Assembly: GCA_024509875.1 (NCBI GenBank)
Contig: JAMPIV010003424.1
Span: 1 to 64,000, forward strand
DNA from: Oreohelix idahoensis
Lineage: Eukaryota; Mollusca; Gastropoda; Stylommatophora; Oreohelicidae
Reading direction: 5' to 3'
Length of the DNA: 64,000 bases
This document shows, one piece after another, positions 21,341 through 31,992 of this stretch (the first letter of the stretch is position 1; each line of letters starts with the position of its first letter). The notes beneath the pieces are model-generated. The model was not told where the DNA came from. It ran no database searches and was given only the letters and a program-made list of their open reading frames with translations. A program made the position numbers and the translations under genes.

Positions 21341-22836
21341 TTTTCGATAGTCAACGCAAAGACGTATGTTATTGTCTTTTTTTTACGCACAATAACCATC
21401 GGCGAAGAATATGCAGAGGTGGATGGTTCGATTATTTTCAAATCTATCATCTCATCCAACTCTTTCTCGACCTGTGCTTGAAAATGTATAGGTATAGGAT
21501 AAGGTCTAACCCTAATAGGAGTATGGTCAGTTAGAACAATGTCATGTTCAATGACATTCGTTTGTCCAGGGATGTCAGTGAGTACATCCTGAAATGTTTG
21601 CAACATAGTTGAAACTTGTCGCTGTTCTCCTAGAGACAAATCAGGAGAGACAGTAACGTTCTTCCATGATTCACTAGAATGAAGTGGGATCATTGGAAGA
21701 GGAAGATTTACGTCTGAAAAACTTGTTTCCTCATCCTGTATCACGGACAGTAATGAGTAATGACCATGTTGTACTGGAGAATTGTCCGTTGCTTGGAAAA
21801 TGGGTTGCAAATAATCCGGACGTTCATGGAATTCAGTAAGCATATTGATGTGGAAGGTTTTATGCTTCCCATCAATATCGACAATATAGTCGACATCGGA
21901 AATTTTCGATATTATATGGTACGGACCTTTCCAAGAAATAAGTAGTCTGTTTTCCCTACAAGGTAGTAATACAAATGCTTTGTCACCAGGACAAAGTTGT
22001 CGTAAGCATCTCTTCTTAATGGCAAATTGCCTTGCCTTCTGTTTCGCAAATTCAGAAGAAGAAGTTGCTAATTTGCATGCTTCGATAATCTTTTGTCTCA
22101 ACGCGATGACATATTCGTAGGATGACTTTGTGTCATCGTCAATATTGTCAGATGTTATGAGATCGTGAAGCAACGACATAGGGCCACGCGGACGCGCGCC
22201 AAAGACGAGTTCAAAGGGAGAAAATCCTGTATGTTCATTGGGTACCTCTCTGTAAGCGAAGAGGGCCGCAGGTAAAACTCTGTCCCAGTCTTGAGGATGA
22301 TCCTCAGTTATCTTCCCTAGTAAGTTTTTAAGTGTTCTATTAAGGCGTTCGACCATACCATTAGACATTGGATGGTAGATACTACTTAAAGATCTATCTA
22401 TCTGCAGAGTAGACATTACTTGAGACATGGTATCTGATATTAGTTGGGTGCCATGGTCTGACAATATCTCTCCGGGGAAACCAAAACGAGAAAATATAAG
22501 CCAAAGAGCATCTGCAATATCAGCAGTAGTAATGCTCTTCAGAGGAATAGCCTCTGGCCAACGTGTGCACATATCAACACATGTCAAGATAAACTGATGT
22601 CCTCTGGCAGACTTGATCTTAAATGGACCAATAATGTCTATGGCCATTTTTTGAAACGGCCGAATAGGAATGTCCGCCGCCTGAATGGGTGCAGCATGCC
22701 GTGGACCTTTGGATTTAACTTCCTGACATACTTTACAAGATCGACAATAAATCCGTATGTCCTTGTTTACCAATGGCCAAAAGAAAGCCGCAAGGACTCT
22801 TGACTTAGTACGGGAAAAAACCCATGTGTCCAGCAC
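21337..22836 (-). CDS. Element C: integrase and N-terminal part of RT
   Basis: The 499-residue ORF holds the second half of the zinc domain (YCRSCKVCQ) and the integrase core with catalytic D, D and E in MAIDIIGPF, LSDHGTQL (DHG instead of the usual DNG) and GMVERLNRTL. The conserved FELVFGARPRGP block and a GPY/F-like C-terminal domain (LISWKGPYHII) follow. It then runs into the region leading to RT (PIRVRPYPIPIHF). Integrase therefore precedes RT in one frame. The start is set by a slip in a six-base A run at 22815-22820. Confidence 0.9.
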   Translation of the reverse strand: MLDTWVFSRTKSRVLAAFFWPLVNKDIRIYCRSCKVCQEVKSKGPRHAAPIQAADIPIRPFQKMAIDIIGPFKIKSARGHQFILTCVDMCTRWPEAIPLKSITTADIADALWLIFSRFGFPGEILSDHGTQLISDTMSQVMSTLQIDRSLSSIYHPMSNGMVERLNRTLKNLLGKITEDHPQDWDRVLPAALFAYREVPNEHTGFSPFELVFGARPRGPMSLLHDLITSDNIDDDTKSSYEYVIALRQKIIEACKLATSSSEFAKQKARQFAIKKRCLRQLCPGDKAFVLLPCRENRLLISWKGPYHIISKISDVDYIVDIDGKHKTFHINMLTEFHERPDYLQPIFQATDNSPVQHGHYSLLSVIQDEETSFSDVNLPLPMIPLHSSESWKNVTVSPDLSLGEQRQVSTMLQTFQDVLTDIPGQTNVIEHDIVLTDHTPIRVRPYPIPIHFQAQVEKELDEMIDLKIIEPSTSAYSSPMVIVRKKKTITYVFALTIEN

Positions 22837-24286
22837 ACTGAGAGTCGTGAGCGTGCTGCAAAATTTTAACTCTCAAATTCTTGGGAACCAGGATTTGAGA
22901 ATGACTTGACGTAATGGAGTCTTGAACCATACGTACAAGTACGCCATTCTTCTTTGTAATCCACGATTTACGACTTGTGTCTTTATTCGGATCACCTTTA
23001 GTTGCAAGAATGAAGAATTTCTTCAGAGTGGGATCATCTTCTTGCTGTTTTATAAACGAGTCACGAGAAATTACCAAGGGATCATCTTGGTTATGCACTT
23101 CATTATCTTCAGTAGATGAAGTTTGAGGCATATTAAGAGCCTGAGCTCTAGTGACTACAGCGTTAGCAATCTGCATGTTTTGCCTTTCCCACGCGGAAAT
23201 TTGTTGCGGAGTGCATTCTTTGACTCCATGAATGCGACCGATGATGAGGTCAGCGATCGGTTTCGGGAGAAGACATGCGTGTACATCTCCTGTAAAGAAA
23301 GGAGTAGCAATCCTAATGATAGCAGTAGAGTATTTCTCTAATGTGCCGCCAAATGTTACACATTTGACTACTTGTCCAGTGGCACGGGAAGGATCTACGA
23401 GTGACTGCCTAACACCAGTTGTGGTGCATCCAGAATCAAATAGCACAGAGACTGGATTGTTATTCACTAAACCCTTATGTAAGACAAGAGAACCTCTTCC
23501 ATCATGCGCGACTGATGCCGGAAGAGCAGGAAGAGGATGGCCACAGCTTAAAGTAGACACTGTGGTTGGCTCAAATAACGTTTTGCATTGGGGGCACTGA
23601 GATGCTCTCCCAAAATCAAAAGCGGCACATGCCATATTACTAGCATCATTATTATCTTTACTCTGTTTATAGGCTTCATGGGACTCTTGTTGTGCAGAGT
23701 TTGCCTGAAAATGTGGTTTATGTCTTTTGTTTTGAGATCTACCTCGGTTATTATCACCTCTGTAGTTATTGTTACCTCTATTGTAACCCCTATTTGGGTT
23801 TGAGTCATAGTTCCCTTGGTTACCATTATCATATTCATTATAATGAGTATCTCTGTAATTATGATCTTGTTGACTCCAAGACGGATAACCCTGATAGTTT
23901 CTATAATTACTTCCTCTACGGAAATTCCTATAATTATGACCACCCCTGTGTCGAGAGCTATCAGCTCGTCTCCAGTTCTTTGAAGAAGAACCCTGAAATG
24001 ATTGGTTACCTTGGTTTTGATAACTATTATGGTTACCTTTTTTATCAAATCTGTTTTGAGGTCCCTGAAATCTGTGTGAATAATTGGGATTGTATGGTGT
24101 TGCTGAAGCAACTGGCATACCCTCCTTAATCTTAGTGTTGCCAAAAGTCACGTCGGGGTGTGCAGTGACATATTGGGAACAATATTCTTCCATTTCCTTT
24201 AGAGATTTGGGTTTACGCTCATGTATAAATTCCAGGAATGGTTTGTTAACACATGACATAATCTTATCTCTGAGCAACAAATCCAT
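22805..24286 (-). CDS. Element C: Gag C-terminus, protease and start of integrase
   Basis: The 493-residue ORF starts in the SCAN-like capsid end (DLLLRDKIMSCVNKPFLEF). Residues about 70-200 are low complexity, rich in N, Y, R, G and Q with RGG/RGN motifs. A CPQC...CGHPLP cluster (residues about 230-250) stands where a CCHC knuckle is expected. The protease follows with VLFDSGCTT as active site, then a linker and the HHCC zinc domain start (HAHDSQCAGHMG). The ORF ends at the slip near 22815-22820. Confidence 0.88.
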   Translation of the reverse strand: MDLLLRDKIMSCVNKPFLEFIHERKPKSLKEMEEYCSQYVTAHPDVTFGNTKIKEGMPVASATPYNPNYSHRFQGPQNRFDKKGNHNSYQNQGNQSFQGSSSKNWRRADSSRHRGGHNYRNFRRGSNYRNYQGYPSWSQQDHNYRDTHYNEYDNGNQGNYDSNPNRGYNRGNNNYRGDNNRGRSQNKRHKPHFQANSAQQESHEAYKQSKDNNDASNMACAAFDFGRASQCPQCKTLFEPTTVSTLSCGHPLPALPASVAHDGRGSLVLHKGLVNNNPVSVLFDSGCTTTGVRQSLVDPSRATGQVVKCVTFGGTLEKYSTAIIRIATPFFTGDVHACLLPKPIADLIIGRIHGVKECTPQQISAWERQNMQIANAVVTRAQALNMPQTSSTEDNEVHNQDDPLVISRDSFIKQQEDDPTLKKFFILATKGDPNKDTSRKSWITKKNGVLVRMVQDSITSSHSQILVPKNLRVKILQHAHDSQCAGHMGFFPY

Positions 24287-24720
24287 AAGTCCTTCATACG
24301 TTTTTTTTCTGTTTTGGAAAGCTCAATCCAACGATCAACTGTGAGACGTGCCTTTGCAGTGAATTCTGAGAATTCTACACCTGTCTCAGGCACCATCGTC
24401 TTAAACAAAAGGCGATAGCCTTCCTCACTTAGCTGGTATTTTTTTATCAAAGCCGCCCTAATGACATCATAATTATCCTTATCTGCTTCTCCTACAAGGC
24501 ATAATCTAGTCAAAGATTCACCTTTCAAGTTTTCTGCTAATTGATTAGCGTATTGTGATTTATCCACATTATGTGTACGACAAGAACGTTCAAATCTATC
24601 CAGCCAGAATGTAATATCGTCACTGGACTGATTGAACGGTGGAACCTTAACCTTGTAAGTAGAAGGTTTACCATTACCACTAGATGCCTGATTAACATTA
24701 ATCATACTTGTCAATCTCAA
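24199..24720 (-). CDS. Element C: Gag capsid region
   Basis: The 173-residue ORF contains WLDRFERSCRTHNV and FSEFTAKARLTVDRWIEL, matching the capsid of B and D. The last ~30 residues are out of frame after the T8 run near 24301. Both borders are homopolymer slips, so this is the middle of one Gag protein rather than a separate gene. Confidence 0.85.
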   Translation of the reverse strand: MRLTSMINVNQASSGNGKPSTYKVKVPPFNQSSDDITFWLDRFERSCRTHNVDKSQYANQLAENLKGESLTRLCLVGEADKDNYDVIRAALIKKYQLSEEGYRLLFKTMVPETGVEFSEFTAKARLTVDRWIELSKTEKKRMKDLWICCSEIRLCHVLTNHSWNLYMSVNPNL

Positions 24721-24736
24721 TTTCTCTAACTCAAAT

Positions 24737-25138
24737 TCATGTTCTCTTATTGCTTTTTTTTTCTTCAGCCTCTCTGTCTAATCTTTTTTGTTCAGCTTCC
24801 CTGTCTAATCTTTTTTGTTCAGCAGCAGCTTCTCTTTCTAATTTTTTTTGTTCAGCTTCACTGTCTAATCTTTTTTGTTCAGCAGCAGCTTCTCTTTCTA
24901 ATTTCTTTTGTTCAGCTTCAAATCTCCTTTGCTCCACCTGCATCTGCAATTTCTTTTGTTCAGCAGCAGCCTCAGCTTCTCTTTCTAATCTTTTCTCTTC
25001 AGCCAGAGCTTTTCTCTCTTCTGCAGCTAATGCTTTGTCATATTGAGCAACTGTCCATTCTTCTAATTGTTGACCAGTCTTATCAAGGGCTTTCCCTTGT
25101 ATAATGAAGTATTCTAATGTAGACATGGTGTCTAACAA
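24737..25138 (-). CDS. Element C: Gag N-terminal coiled coil
   Basis: The 133-residue ORF has a short N-terminal domain (MLDTMSTLEYFIIQGKALD) followed by a long E/K/A/R-rich coiled coil built on repeats of EAAAEQKKL and EAEQKRLD. The DNA is correspondingly repetitive, with the phrase TCTTTTTTGTTCAGC recurring. It ends at an A9 run (near 24753-24761) where one base too many shifts the frame. Confidence 0.85.
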   Translation of the reverse strand: MLDTMSTLEYFIIQGKALDKTGQQLEEWTVAQYDKALAAEERKALAEEKRLEREAEAAAEQKKLQMQVEQRRFEAEQKKLEREAAAEQKRLDSEAEQKKLEREAAAEQKRLDREAEQKRLDREAEEKKSNKRT

Positions 25139-25215
25139 TAATACTAATCACCTGAAACAATAATAATACCACAAGTTCTTAATGACTTGATTAATCAGTA
25201 TACTATCCCAATATC

Positions 25216-27555
25216 TGTGGGTCACAAGCCTTAATAAGGTCTTGTATAACAGTAATAATAATCAAGTACTGGTTTATACCATAACCCAAGTGCAGTGCAC
25301 AGGCAATTGTGTCTTATGAAATATACCTATAAAAACATATGTCAACCAACAGAATACATAAAGTACAAATAGGACTGACAATACGAAAACGTTTGCAGAA
25401 ATCAAAATAAATCAAATAGGGAAATCAATGAAAATAATCACTGAATCTGCAAAGGATAACAACACAAATGACGTCACAGTATATGAATATAAATTGTGAA
25501 TAGAACTGAAAGATAGAAAAGGGTAGACCAACAAATTACAAACAATTCAAAACAAAACTAAAGAACAAAGAAATATTACAAAAATAACAATAATTTCAGA
25601 CTTCACAGCTAACACAAAAGCAACAGTTGTCGCAAGCAAATTTTCAATCAAGAAAATTGCACCTATAGAAAACGCCCACAACGGACCCTCTATGACGTGG
25701 GATATTCTGTTGTGAGGATGCCGCCCAACCTTAAACACAACCCGCTGACATATAAAGTAACATACTATACAAACAAGTAACATGTAACATATCATAAATA
25801 CATATATCATGTGTGTAATGTGTTGCAAAATAGGCTCAGTTTTACAGTAATGGCAAAGTTATTCTTGTAAAATAAATAAACTGCCACTTTATTGAAATAT
25901 ATATTCTGGCCTTAAATATTAAAGTTCATATATAGAAAACAAGAAGATCTATCGATGAAAATAGGACTTCTTAGTTCAATAATACTGTCTTCCTGTTAAC
26001 ATTGACAAGAATTGATCCAACTGTTCTGTGAAACTCTGTAATGTCTAATGTAAAAATGTCAACAACGCTGACCTACATACTGCATTCACTTGACAGGTCA
26101 CGTGACGAAGTGTTGACAAAGAGCAAACTAATACTGCAAGTGTGTCGTATCAGCCACAGGAAACGGTCTGGTATCAGTAATCTGTTGACTTCTGAACTTC
26201 TGCGAGGTCAAACCCAGAAAGCTGGTCCACCAGTTGATAAGAATCTCTGGTGTTCTGATTACAACCTCTTGTAATGGGTGTGTGCTGGAAGTCATCGACA
26301 CCAACGACTGTGTATCTTTACTAAAGTTTAATTGGACGTACACACTCGACAGCACAGATAGTGACAAATCACAGGTTGGCATAATACATCATGGTACAGT
26401 GGATAAATGGTCTTGCAATGTTATGTTACATGGGCACTCATGTAGAATAATAGTATAATGGACTGTCAGTAGCCAAGCATTCAGTATTGCCCATATATAT
26501 ATATCAACTGAGTTTACTGACAAAGCACGTCAGATTATAAACAATATCCAAGATGGCTTCTAGACCTAATCTCGTCTAGCGAAGATTCCTTAACATAATG
26601 TCCAGCACAGATTTTTCCATACAATTATATTGAACCGCTAGCAATGGGTTCTCATGTGTAGCAGTGATCTCTGGACTAATCAAGCGATAATACGGGCATC
26701 CCTTTTCTCTTCTTGAAAGTCACTACATGTTTGGTTCCAAGATGGCTTCACTCGTGAGCTGTCACTCACGTTTGGATACAGATAATGAATCTGTCCTAAA
26801 GTTAGTCATTCATTAAACATTTCATTGCTCTGTAGATTTGATCGTGAACAATTGACTGCATTCTACAGGATATAGTGCTGCTAGGAATCAGAATCGTTTT
26901 TTTTTATCTAGTTAGATGTATCCTCTCAGACGTACAAATCATCCCTATCGAAAAACGGTGGCTTCGTACGAGAGTTCAAAAGAGTATCTTTATTACCTTG
27001 GTTTTTCAGAAATATGAGTTTGCCATTCCTTGGCAATAAGAATGAACACTGGGGTAAAGCATACACGATAGGTCTAGACGACTATCACTTTCCCCAAAAA
27101 CCACTGAGATCACTTTTTTCCCGGCATCAAGCCGACATAGAAAAACACAGCCCATTATCAGGGCGAAGCCAAAACACCTCTCTCGCGACACATCCGCCGA
27201 ACAGCCTTTGACCTCTCTAGAGACAACAGAACATATAGTTCGACTTAGATATGTAAAGATATACAGATATAAGACAGATTCGTCCTACACAGACAAACAA
27301 TACACATAAATTCAGGCCATAGATATTCTGAAGCAAGAACAATCTATTACTACCCAAACAAAGAATAAATCGCAGTAAAACTGGATTCATCCGCGGAGTT
27401 CGATCGAAAGAGACGGCACAACTTTCAAGGGAAGTAACTCAATAATGACTTTCCCTTAAGCACTAAAAAATATCTATTTTGTTTACAAAATATTTGCGAA
27501 CATAACAAGTATACCAATGTATAATATTGTAAGATATCAAAGACTGCACGTAACA
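25216..27555 (-). repeat. 5' LTR of element C (inner end tentative)
   Basis: The outer end TGTTACG at 27555 is fixed by the matching left copy. The inner end is inferred: on the minus strand ...CCCACA is followed by GATATTGGG, which resembles the LTR end plus spacer of copy D (CTACA, TATATTGGG). That would make an LTR of about 2.3 kb. It holds AATAAA signals on the minus strand (near 26988 and 25890). The short ORFs inside it look like chance. The outer 353 bp are duplicated at 19436-19788. Confidence 0.55.
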
Positions 27556-27771
27556 GCTACGACTACTGCTCACTCAAGCATGTCGTATGAGGCCTATCAT
27601 GAGTTTGTGCATGGGGTTGGCAACCTCATCAGGGTAAAACAAATTGCTACAGAAGCCACGGCTGCATGGCGACAACAACGCTTTTATGTAGGCTTTCTTG
27701 CAGTGGTGGTACACCATGTTCCTGGTGAAGGGGGAAGAGACATGAGGATAGTGATGTTAGTTTTTGTGGCC
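27556..27771 (+). other. Flank of element C with a short unassigned ORF
   Basis: An open frame continues from inside the LTR through the flank (MSYEAYHEFVHGVGNLIRVK, then RQQRFYVGFLAVVVHHVPGE) into the minisatellite. The sequence has a protein-like composition but I recognise no family. It could be a fragment of an older repeat or of a gene interrupted by the insertion. Confidence 0.3.
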
Positions 27772-28734
27772 TCGTCTGTGTGTGTGTCTCTGTGAGTGTG
27801 TGTCTGTCTGTGTGTATGTCTGTGTGTGTGTCTCTGTGAGTGTGACTGTCTGTGTGTGTGTCTATGTCTGTGTGTGTCTGCCTGTGTGTGTGTGTCTGTC
27901 TGTGTGTGTCTGTGAGTGTGTGTCTCTGTGAGTGTGTGTGTCTGTCTGTGTGTGTGTCTGTGTGCGTGTGTGTGAGTGTGTGTCTGTCTGTGTGTGTCTG
28001 TGTGTGAGTGTGTGTCTGTGAGTGTGTGTCGCTGTGAGTGTGTCTCTCTGAGTGAGTGTCTGTCTGTGTATGTGTCTGTGTCTGTATGTGTGTGTCTGTG
28101 TGTGTGTCTGTGTGTCTGTGTCTATATGTGTGTGTCTGTATGTGTGTGTCTGTGTGTGTCTGTGAGTGTGTGCTCTGTGAGCGTGTCTCTGTGAGTGAGT
28201 GTCTGTCTGTGTGTGTTTCTGTCTGTGTTTATGTGTCTGTGAGTGTGTGTCTCTGTGAGTGTGTGTCTGTCTGTGTGTGTCTGTGTCTGTCTGTGTGTGT
28301 CTGTGTGTGAGTGTGTGTCTGTGAGTGTGTGTCTCTGCGAGTGTGTGTCTGTCTGTCGGTGTGCCTGTGTCTGTCTGTGTGTGTAAGTCTCTGTGAGTGT
28401 GTGTGTCTGTCTGTGTGTCTGTGTCTGTGTGTGTGTCTCTGTGAATGTGTATCTATCTGTGTGTCTGTCTGTCTGTGTCTATGAGTGTATGTCTGTCTGT
28501 GTGTGTCTGTCTGTGTATGTCTGTCTGTGTCTATCTGTGTGTGTGTCTGTCTGTGTCCCTCTTTGTGTGTGTCTGTCTGTGTCCATCTTTGTGCGTGTGT
28601 GTGTCTGTCTGTCTGTGTCCCTCTTTGTGTGTGTCTGTGTGTCTCTGTGAGAGTGTGTCTGTCTGTCTGTGTCTGTCTGTCTGTGTCTGAGTGTGTGTCT
28701 GTATGTGTCTCCATTTGTGTGTGTCTGTGCATGT
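27772..28734. repeat. TGTGTC-rich minisatellite, about 960 bp
   Basis: Nearly all TGTGTG, TCTGTC, TGTGAG and TCTCTGTGAG words with no fixed unit. ORFs on both strands here are simple-sequence artefacts. Confidence 0.95.
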
Positions 28735-29470
28735 CATATATTATATTCATATTCTAATTTCACAAATGTCTGTTAAGCATTCCCATTTTTTTTCCCTTCA
28801 TAATGGTAGAAAATCTGCTGCCACGACAAATATGGGAAGCCAAGAGTCAGGGATCCAAACCTACAGGACAACCCCGAGTTCGCTGGGAGGACAACATTCT
28901 GGGCCGGTTTAAGAACTCCGGAGGCCCTAGGCTAGTAAGATATTTTGGGGCCCATCTCCAATCTTCTAAAAGGTAAAACTAGGGGGAAAAAAACAAATGG
29001 ATTTCAGATAAATGTTTTTAATAATGTATTGTGATATTTCTTTTATTAAAAATAAAAAGAAGAAGTGTTCGTTACAGCCCTTAGAGTTTGTTGAAGGTAA
29101 TGGTGCCCCCTGCAAAGAACATTTAATTTAAAAAAGGAAAAAAGCCGGAGTGGAAGTAACTAATAAACTAACTGTTGTACACATACTATTACCTTGCACG
29201 CACGAGCATACTATTGTGCACGTGCCGGTGCTGTAGAGTGCTATGCGTTACGACTCCGCTTTTTTTCCCCTGGGCCCTATAAGCCTGGGTCCCGTGCCGA
29301 GTGAGCCTAATGAATAATCTGGCGTTGACAACAGTAGACAATGTCTGAAGGACCGAGGACTAGACTGAAACCAGGCCAGGAGGGAAACAGCGAATAGGAT
29401 ATTATGTTACTCTCTCTCTCTGGCAAACCTCTACACCCCAGAGTAGAAGAGGAAGCAGTAATTATGAAAA
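28735..29470 (+). other. LINE scrap and possible old hAT remnant
   Basis: At 28825-28925 the plus strand encodes GSKPTGQPRVRWEDNI, the conserved tail region of LINE endonuclease/RT proteins (compare 45826-46047). 28900-29300 has GGGCCGGTTTAAG at one end and GGGCCCTATAAGCC near the other, like a decayed CAGGGCC-type hAT MITE. No gene is seen. Confidence 0.45.
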
Positions 29471-29483
29471 TATTCCAGTCTTT

Positions 29484-29758
29484 GGAGCCGCGGTAACATA
29501 GTGGTTAGTGCACTGCCTTCCTAGCGCAGTGGTCTATGGTTCGATCCCCAGATGAGGTGGGATTTTTTTAGGCCACAAACGGCTCCTGGGTCGACCCAGC
29601 CCCAAATGGGTACCAGAGCAACTCTGGGAAAGTTAAGGCGGCCGGCGTGATGCTAACCACACCACCCCTAGTGTGCCGACGGTCAAGAAAATATGGGCCG
29701 AACACCATATTCTCAATATGCCTCAATGGGCGTGTAACGGGATCCTTTACCTTTTTCC
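29484..29758 (+). mobile_element. tRNA-derived SINE (family S1), full length
   Basis: 275 bp flanked by a perfect 13-bp target duplication TATTCCAGTCTTT (29471-29483 and 29759-29771). The head GGAGCCGCGGTAACATAGTG has an A-box-like stretch and GGTTCGATCCCC matches a B box. The body contains GGCGGCCGGCGTGATGC, and the tail is CCTTTACCTTTTT. Confidence 0.93.
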
Positions 29759-29771
29759 TATTCCAGTCTTT

Positions 29772-30289
29772 CTGGCAATCGCTGTTAAACAAGCTTTTTT
29801 TGTTAGAAGTCAAGTTAATTCAGTACACGCTAACGTAAATCAATTTCAAAGGACATCGGGAGAAGTCAAGTCAGTAGGAGTCAATACTCATCATACATCA
29901 ACTTCCAATGAAGTCAATATTCATCGAGTGGCATAACGTCAGATATAGGCAGCCTTCACTCTCCATATCGAACGGTCTTTGTGTAAATCGTTGATTGAAT
30001 GGTCAGCTCAGCCAACAGAAGGGAAGACAAACTATGAGCAACAAAATATTATTTAGACAAAACGAAACAAATATTAGAATGCAAATAAACAATTTAAAAA
30101 ACAAACACGCACAAGAAATTAAACACGAGTTATCAAGGCTTGTACATACATTTGATAACATTGAAGTAGACATGGGATTCGAAACAAGCAACGTTAAGGA
30201 AAGAAAAATTAACGTAACTTTATTGCATTTCGGAATATAGGAAATCAATAGAGTCAAGTCCATCATAAAAAATGAAAAGAAAATTCAAT
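29772..30289. other. Unassigned region
   Basis: It contains loosely repeated GTCAAGTCA / GAAGTCAA words (29808-29930) and an AT-rich 81-residue ORF without recognisable domains. Nothing is supported as a gene. Confidence 0.4.
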
Positions 30290-30740
30290 TCCAATGTCAA
30301 GCAAGTCCTATTGTACGGCTGTGAAACATGAAGAATAACAAAAAATGACAACCAGAAGACACGGACTTTCATAAATGGGTGCTTGTGGGGAATAGAAGGA
30401 TTGAAATGATATGACAAGATTACCAATGTGAACCTGATGAATAGAAGTAGGCAAGTACTAGCGGAACAAGAGGAGAATAGAAGGTGCTGGGATTGGATAG
30501 AACACACATTAAGGAAACCAGTTGATAGCATTACAAGGCAATACTTTTTTCGAGAATTTCCAGAGTAAGAGACATATAGGGACACATAAAACACATGGAT
30601 AAAGGAATTAGACATAAACCTGAAAGGGATAAAGAAAATATGGAAAGACCTTGAGCAGACGGCACAAGACAGAAAGACCTGGAATGTTTTCTCGGACGTC
30701 TGTACATCATGGGGAACTCCGAGGTAAAGGGTGAATACGT
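30290..30740 (+). pseudogene. LINE C-terminal fragment, degenerate
   Basis: Plus-strand frames joined by frameshifts read like the end of a LINE RT polyprotein: KTRTFINGCLWGIEGL, then CWDWIEHTLRKPVDSITRQ, then IWKDLEQTAQDRKTWN. The same blocks occur at 43930-44290 and 61870-62100 on the other strand. It contains stops and frameshifts and is dead. Confidence 0.7.
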
Positions 30741-30784
30741 GAAAGTCCAAGTTCAAAATCTTTGAAAAAAAGTTAAAATAGATT

Positions 30785-31268
30785 TGGTTTGATGTTTGGT
30801 TTGGTGTTTGGTTTTAAGGATAATCTACATTGCACACGGACAACTCCATCCGTGCTCTGATCTCCTCCCTTAGATCACACAAGAAGGATCTCAGCACAGT
30901 GCACGAACTCCGTAGCACCGGCGAGTATATAGGAATCACACATTCTATAAATATTTTTGTGGTGTTTCTAATTTTTAAATTTTGCCAGGGCAGCGGCCTT
31001 CCAGATAGGCCTACTCTTTACGATTTCCAACTGCCGTAGGATTTTTAACGTGTGCAGCTTGCACACGGGACCTCCTATGTTTTCACCCTTATCCGAGAAG
31101 GCTAGGCATCTGATCTCACTACCCAGGAGACCACGGGGTATTATGACATCATTAGGACCACTGGTTCTGAAAAAAAATGTAAATTATATTACCTCAACTG
31201 AGAATCGAACCAGGTACCTCTTGAATTCGAGGCTGACACTATTTCTCTTAGCCACTCTGACCCCCAGT
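30785..31268 (-). mobile_element. tRNA-derived SINE (family S2)
   Basis: On the minus strand the head reads GGTCAGAGTGGCTAAGAG, has a CTCGAATTCAAGAGG stretch like a long variable arm, and a B box GGTTCGATTC; it resembles a tRNA-Leu or tRNA-Ser. The long body is shared with 42390-42856 and 46222-46592. The tail (30785-30825) is TTTGG-rich. Confidence 0.75.
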
Positions 31269-31274
31269 TAAAAC

Positions 31275-31587
31275 AGAACGGTGGGTTACCCTGCACCCAC
31301 GATCATGTTAAAAGAGAACTGTGGGTTAATCATTAAAAACAGTGAATTACGTTTTACGGGGACAAAGGACAGAGAAAATTGCCAACGTTGAGGCAGCAAG
31401 AACTTCATCTGGGACAAACGAACAAACACCACAGGAAAAGAAAGCTATAGCAAAGTGAGAAACATGGAAAATAAATATAATTATTACAGCCTGGAATCGA
31501 ATGGTGAATATGCAAAATAGTATCGTAAAAGCTAAGGGATTAAGTAGATGAAATTTACCAGGAAACATATTTTGTATCACCTTATAA
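31275..31587. other. Unassigned spacer
   Basis: AT-rich, with no gene or clear repeat seen. Confidence 0.4.
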
Positions 31588-31992
31588 CAGGGTTTCCTAA
31601 CATGTGGCCGACGGTCTCTTTGGGGTCCCATGAATGGATTCTGGCTGATCTGTGTACATAGCCTAAAAACTTGAATTTTATTTCACTAAAATTTTACTTG
31701 GAAAAGTATCGTAGATTTATGCGTCTAAACAGATTTGTTATTATTTATTTTTTATTTTATTATTATTATTATTATTTTTTGTTTGTAACAGATTGTTTTT
31801 CTATTTCATTGGAAGTTTAACTATTTTCTTTTTAATAAAATATATTACTTGTAGGCAAACATTTTATTTACGCGTCTATGTACAATTTTTCTAAGAAGAT
31901 TTCTGGAACCTTCAGCAGACAATCAAAGGGGTACGTAGCCTTCAACAAACAATTAAAGGGGTACGTGGCGCCAGAAAGGTTAAGAACTCCTG
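31588..31992. mobile_element. Possible hAT-type MITE
   Basis: It starts CAGGGTTTCCTAACATGTGG and ends GAAAGGTTAAGAACTCCTG, giving imperfect inverted ends of the CAGGGTTC...AACC type common in hAT MITEs. The flanking 8 bp (CCTTATAA and CATTAACG) match only partly. There is a run of TTATTATT in the middle. Confidence 0.45.

Larger units (their letters stand above)
19436..27555 (-). mobile_element. Gmr1-like Ty3/gypsy element C, nearly intact coding region
   Basis: Minus-strand order: 5' LTR, gag, protease, integrase, RT, RNase H, polypurine tract, first 353 bp of the 3' LTR. The 353-bp segments at 19436-19788 and 27203-27555 are the same length and differ at one base. The left one directly follows a purine-rich tract. 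The coding region (25138-20252) is split into five overlapping ORFs by four lesions, all in runs of A/T of six or more. The rest of the 3' LTR is missing at the fusion with element B. Confidence 0.85.

Noticed and set aside
23548..24144. 198- and 145-residue ORFs opposite or shifted to Gag of element C
   Set aside because: They are shadow frames of the N/Y/R/G-rich Gag tail, whose biased codons avoid stops.
27772..28734. Long ORFs on both strands with CVCVSVC or THTDTHTQ repeats
   Set aside because: They are translations of a TGTGTC minisatellite, open in several frames by composition.
29484..29560. tRNA gene
   Set aside because: The A-box and B-box-like stretches are the head of a SINE with target duplications, and no complete cloverleaf with a proper acceptor stem follows.
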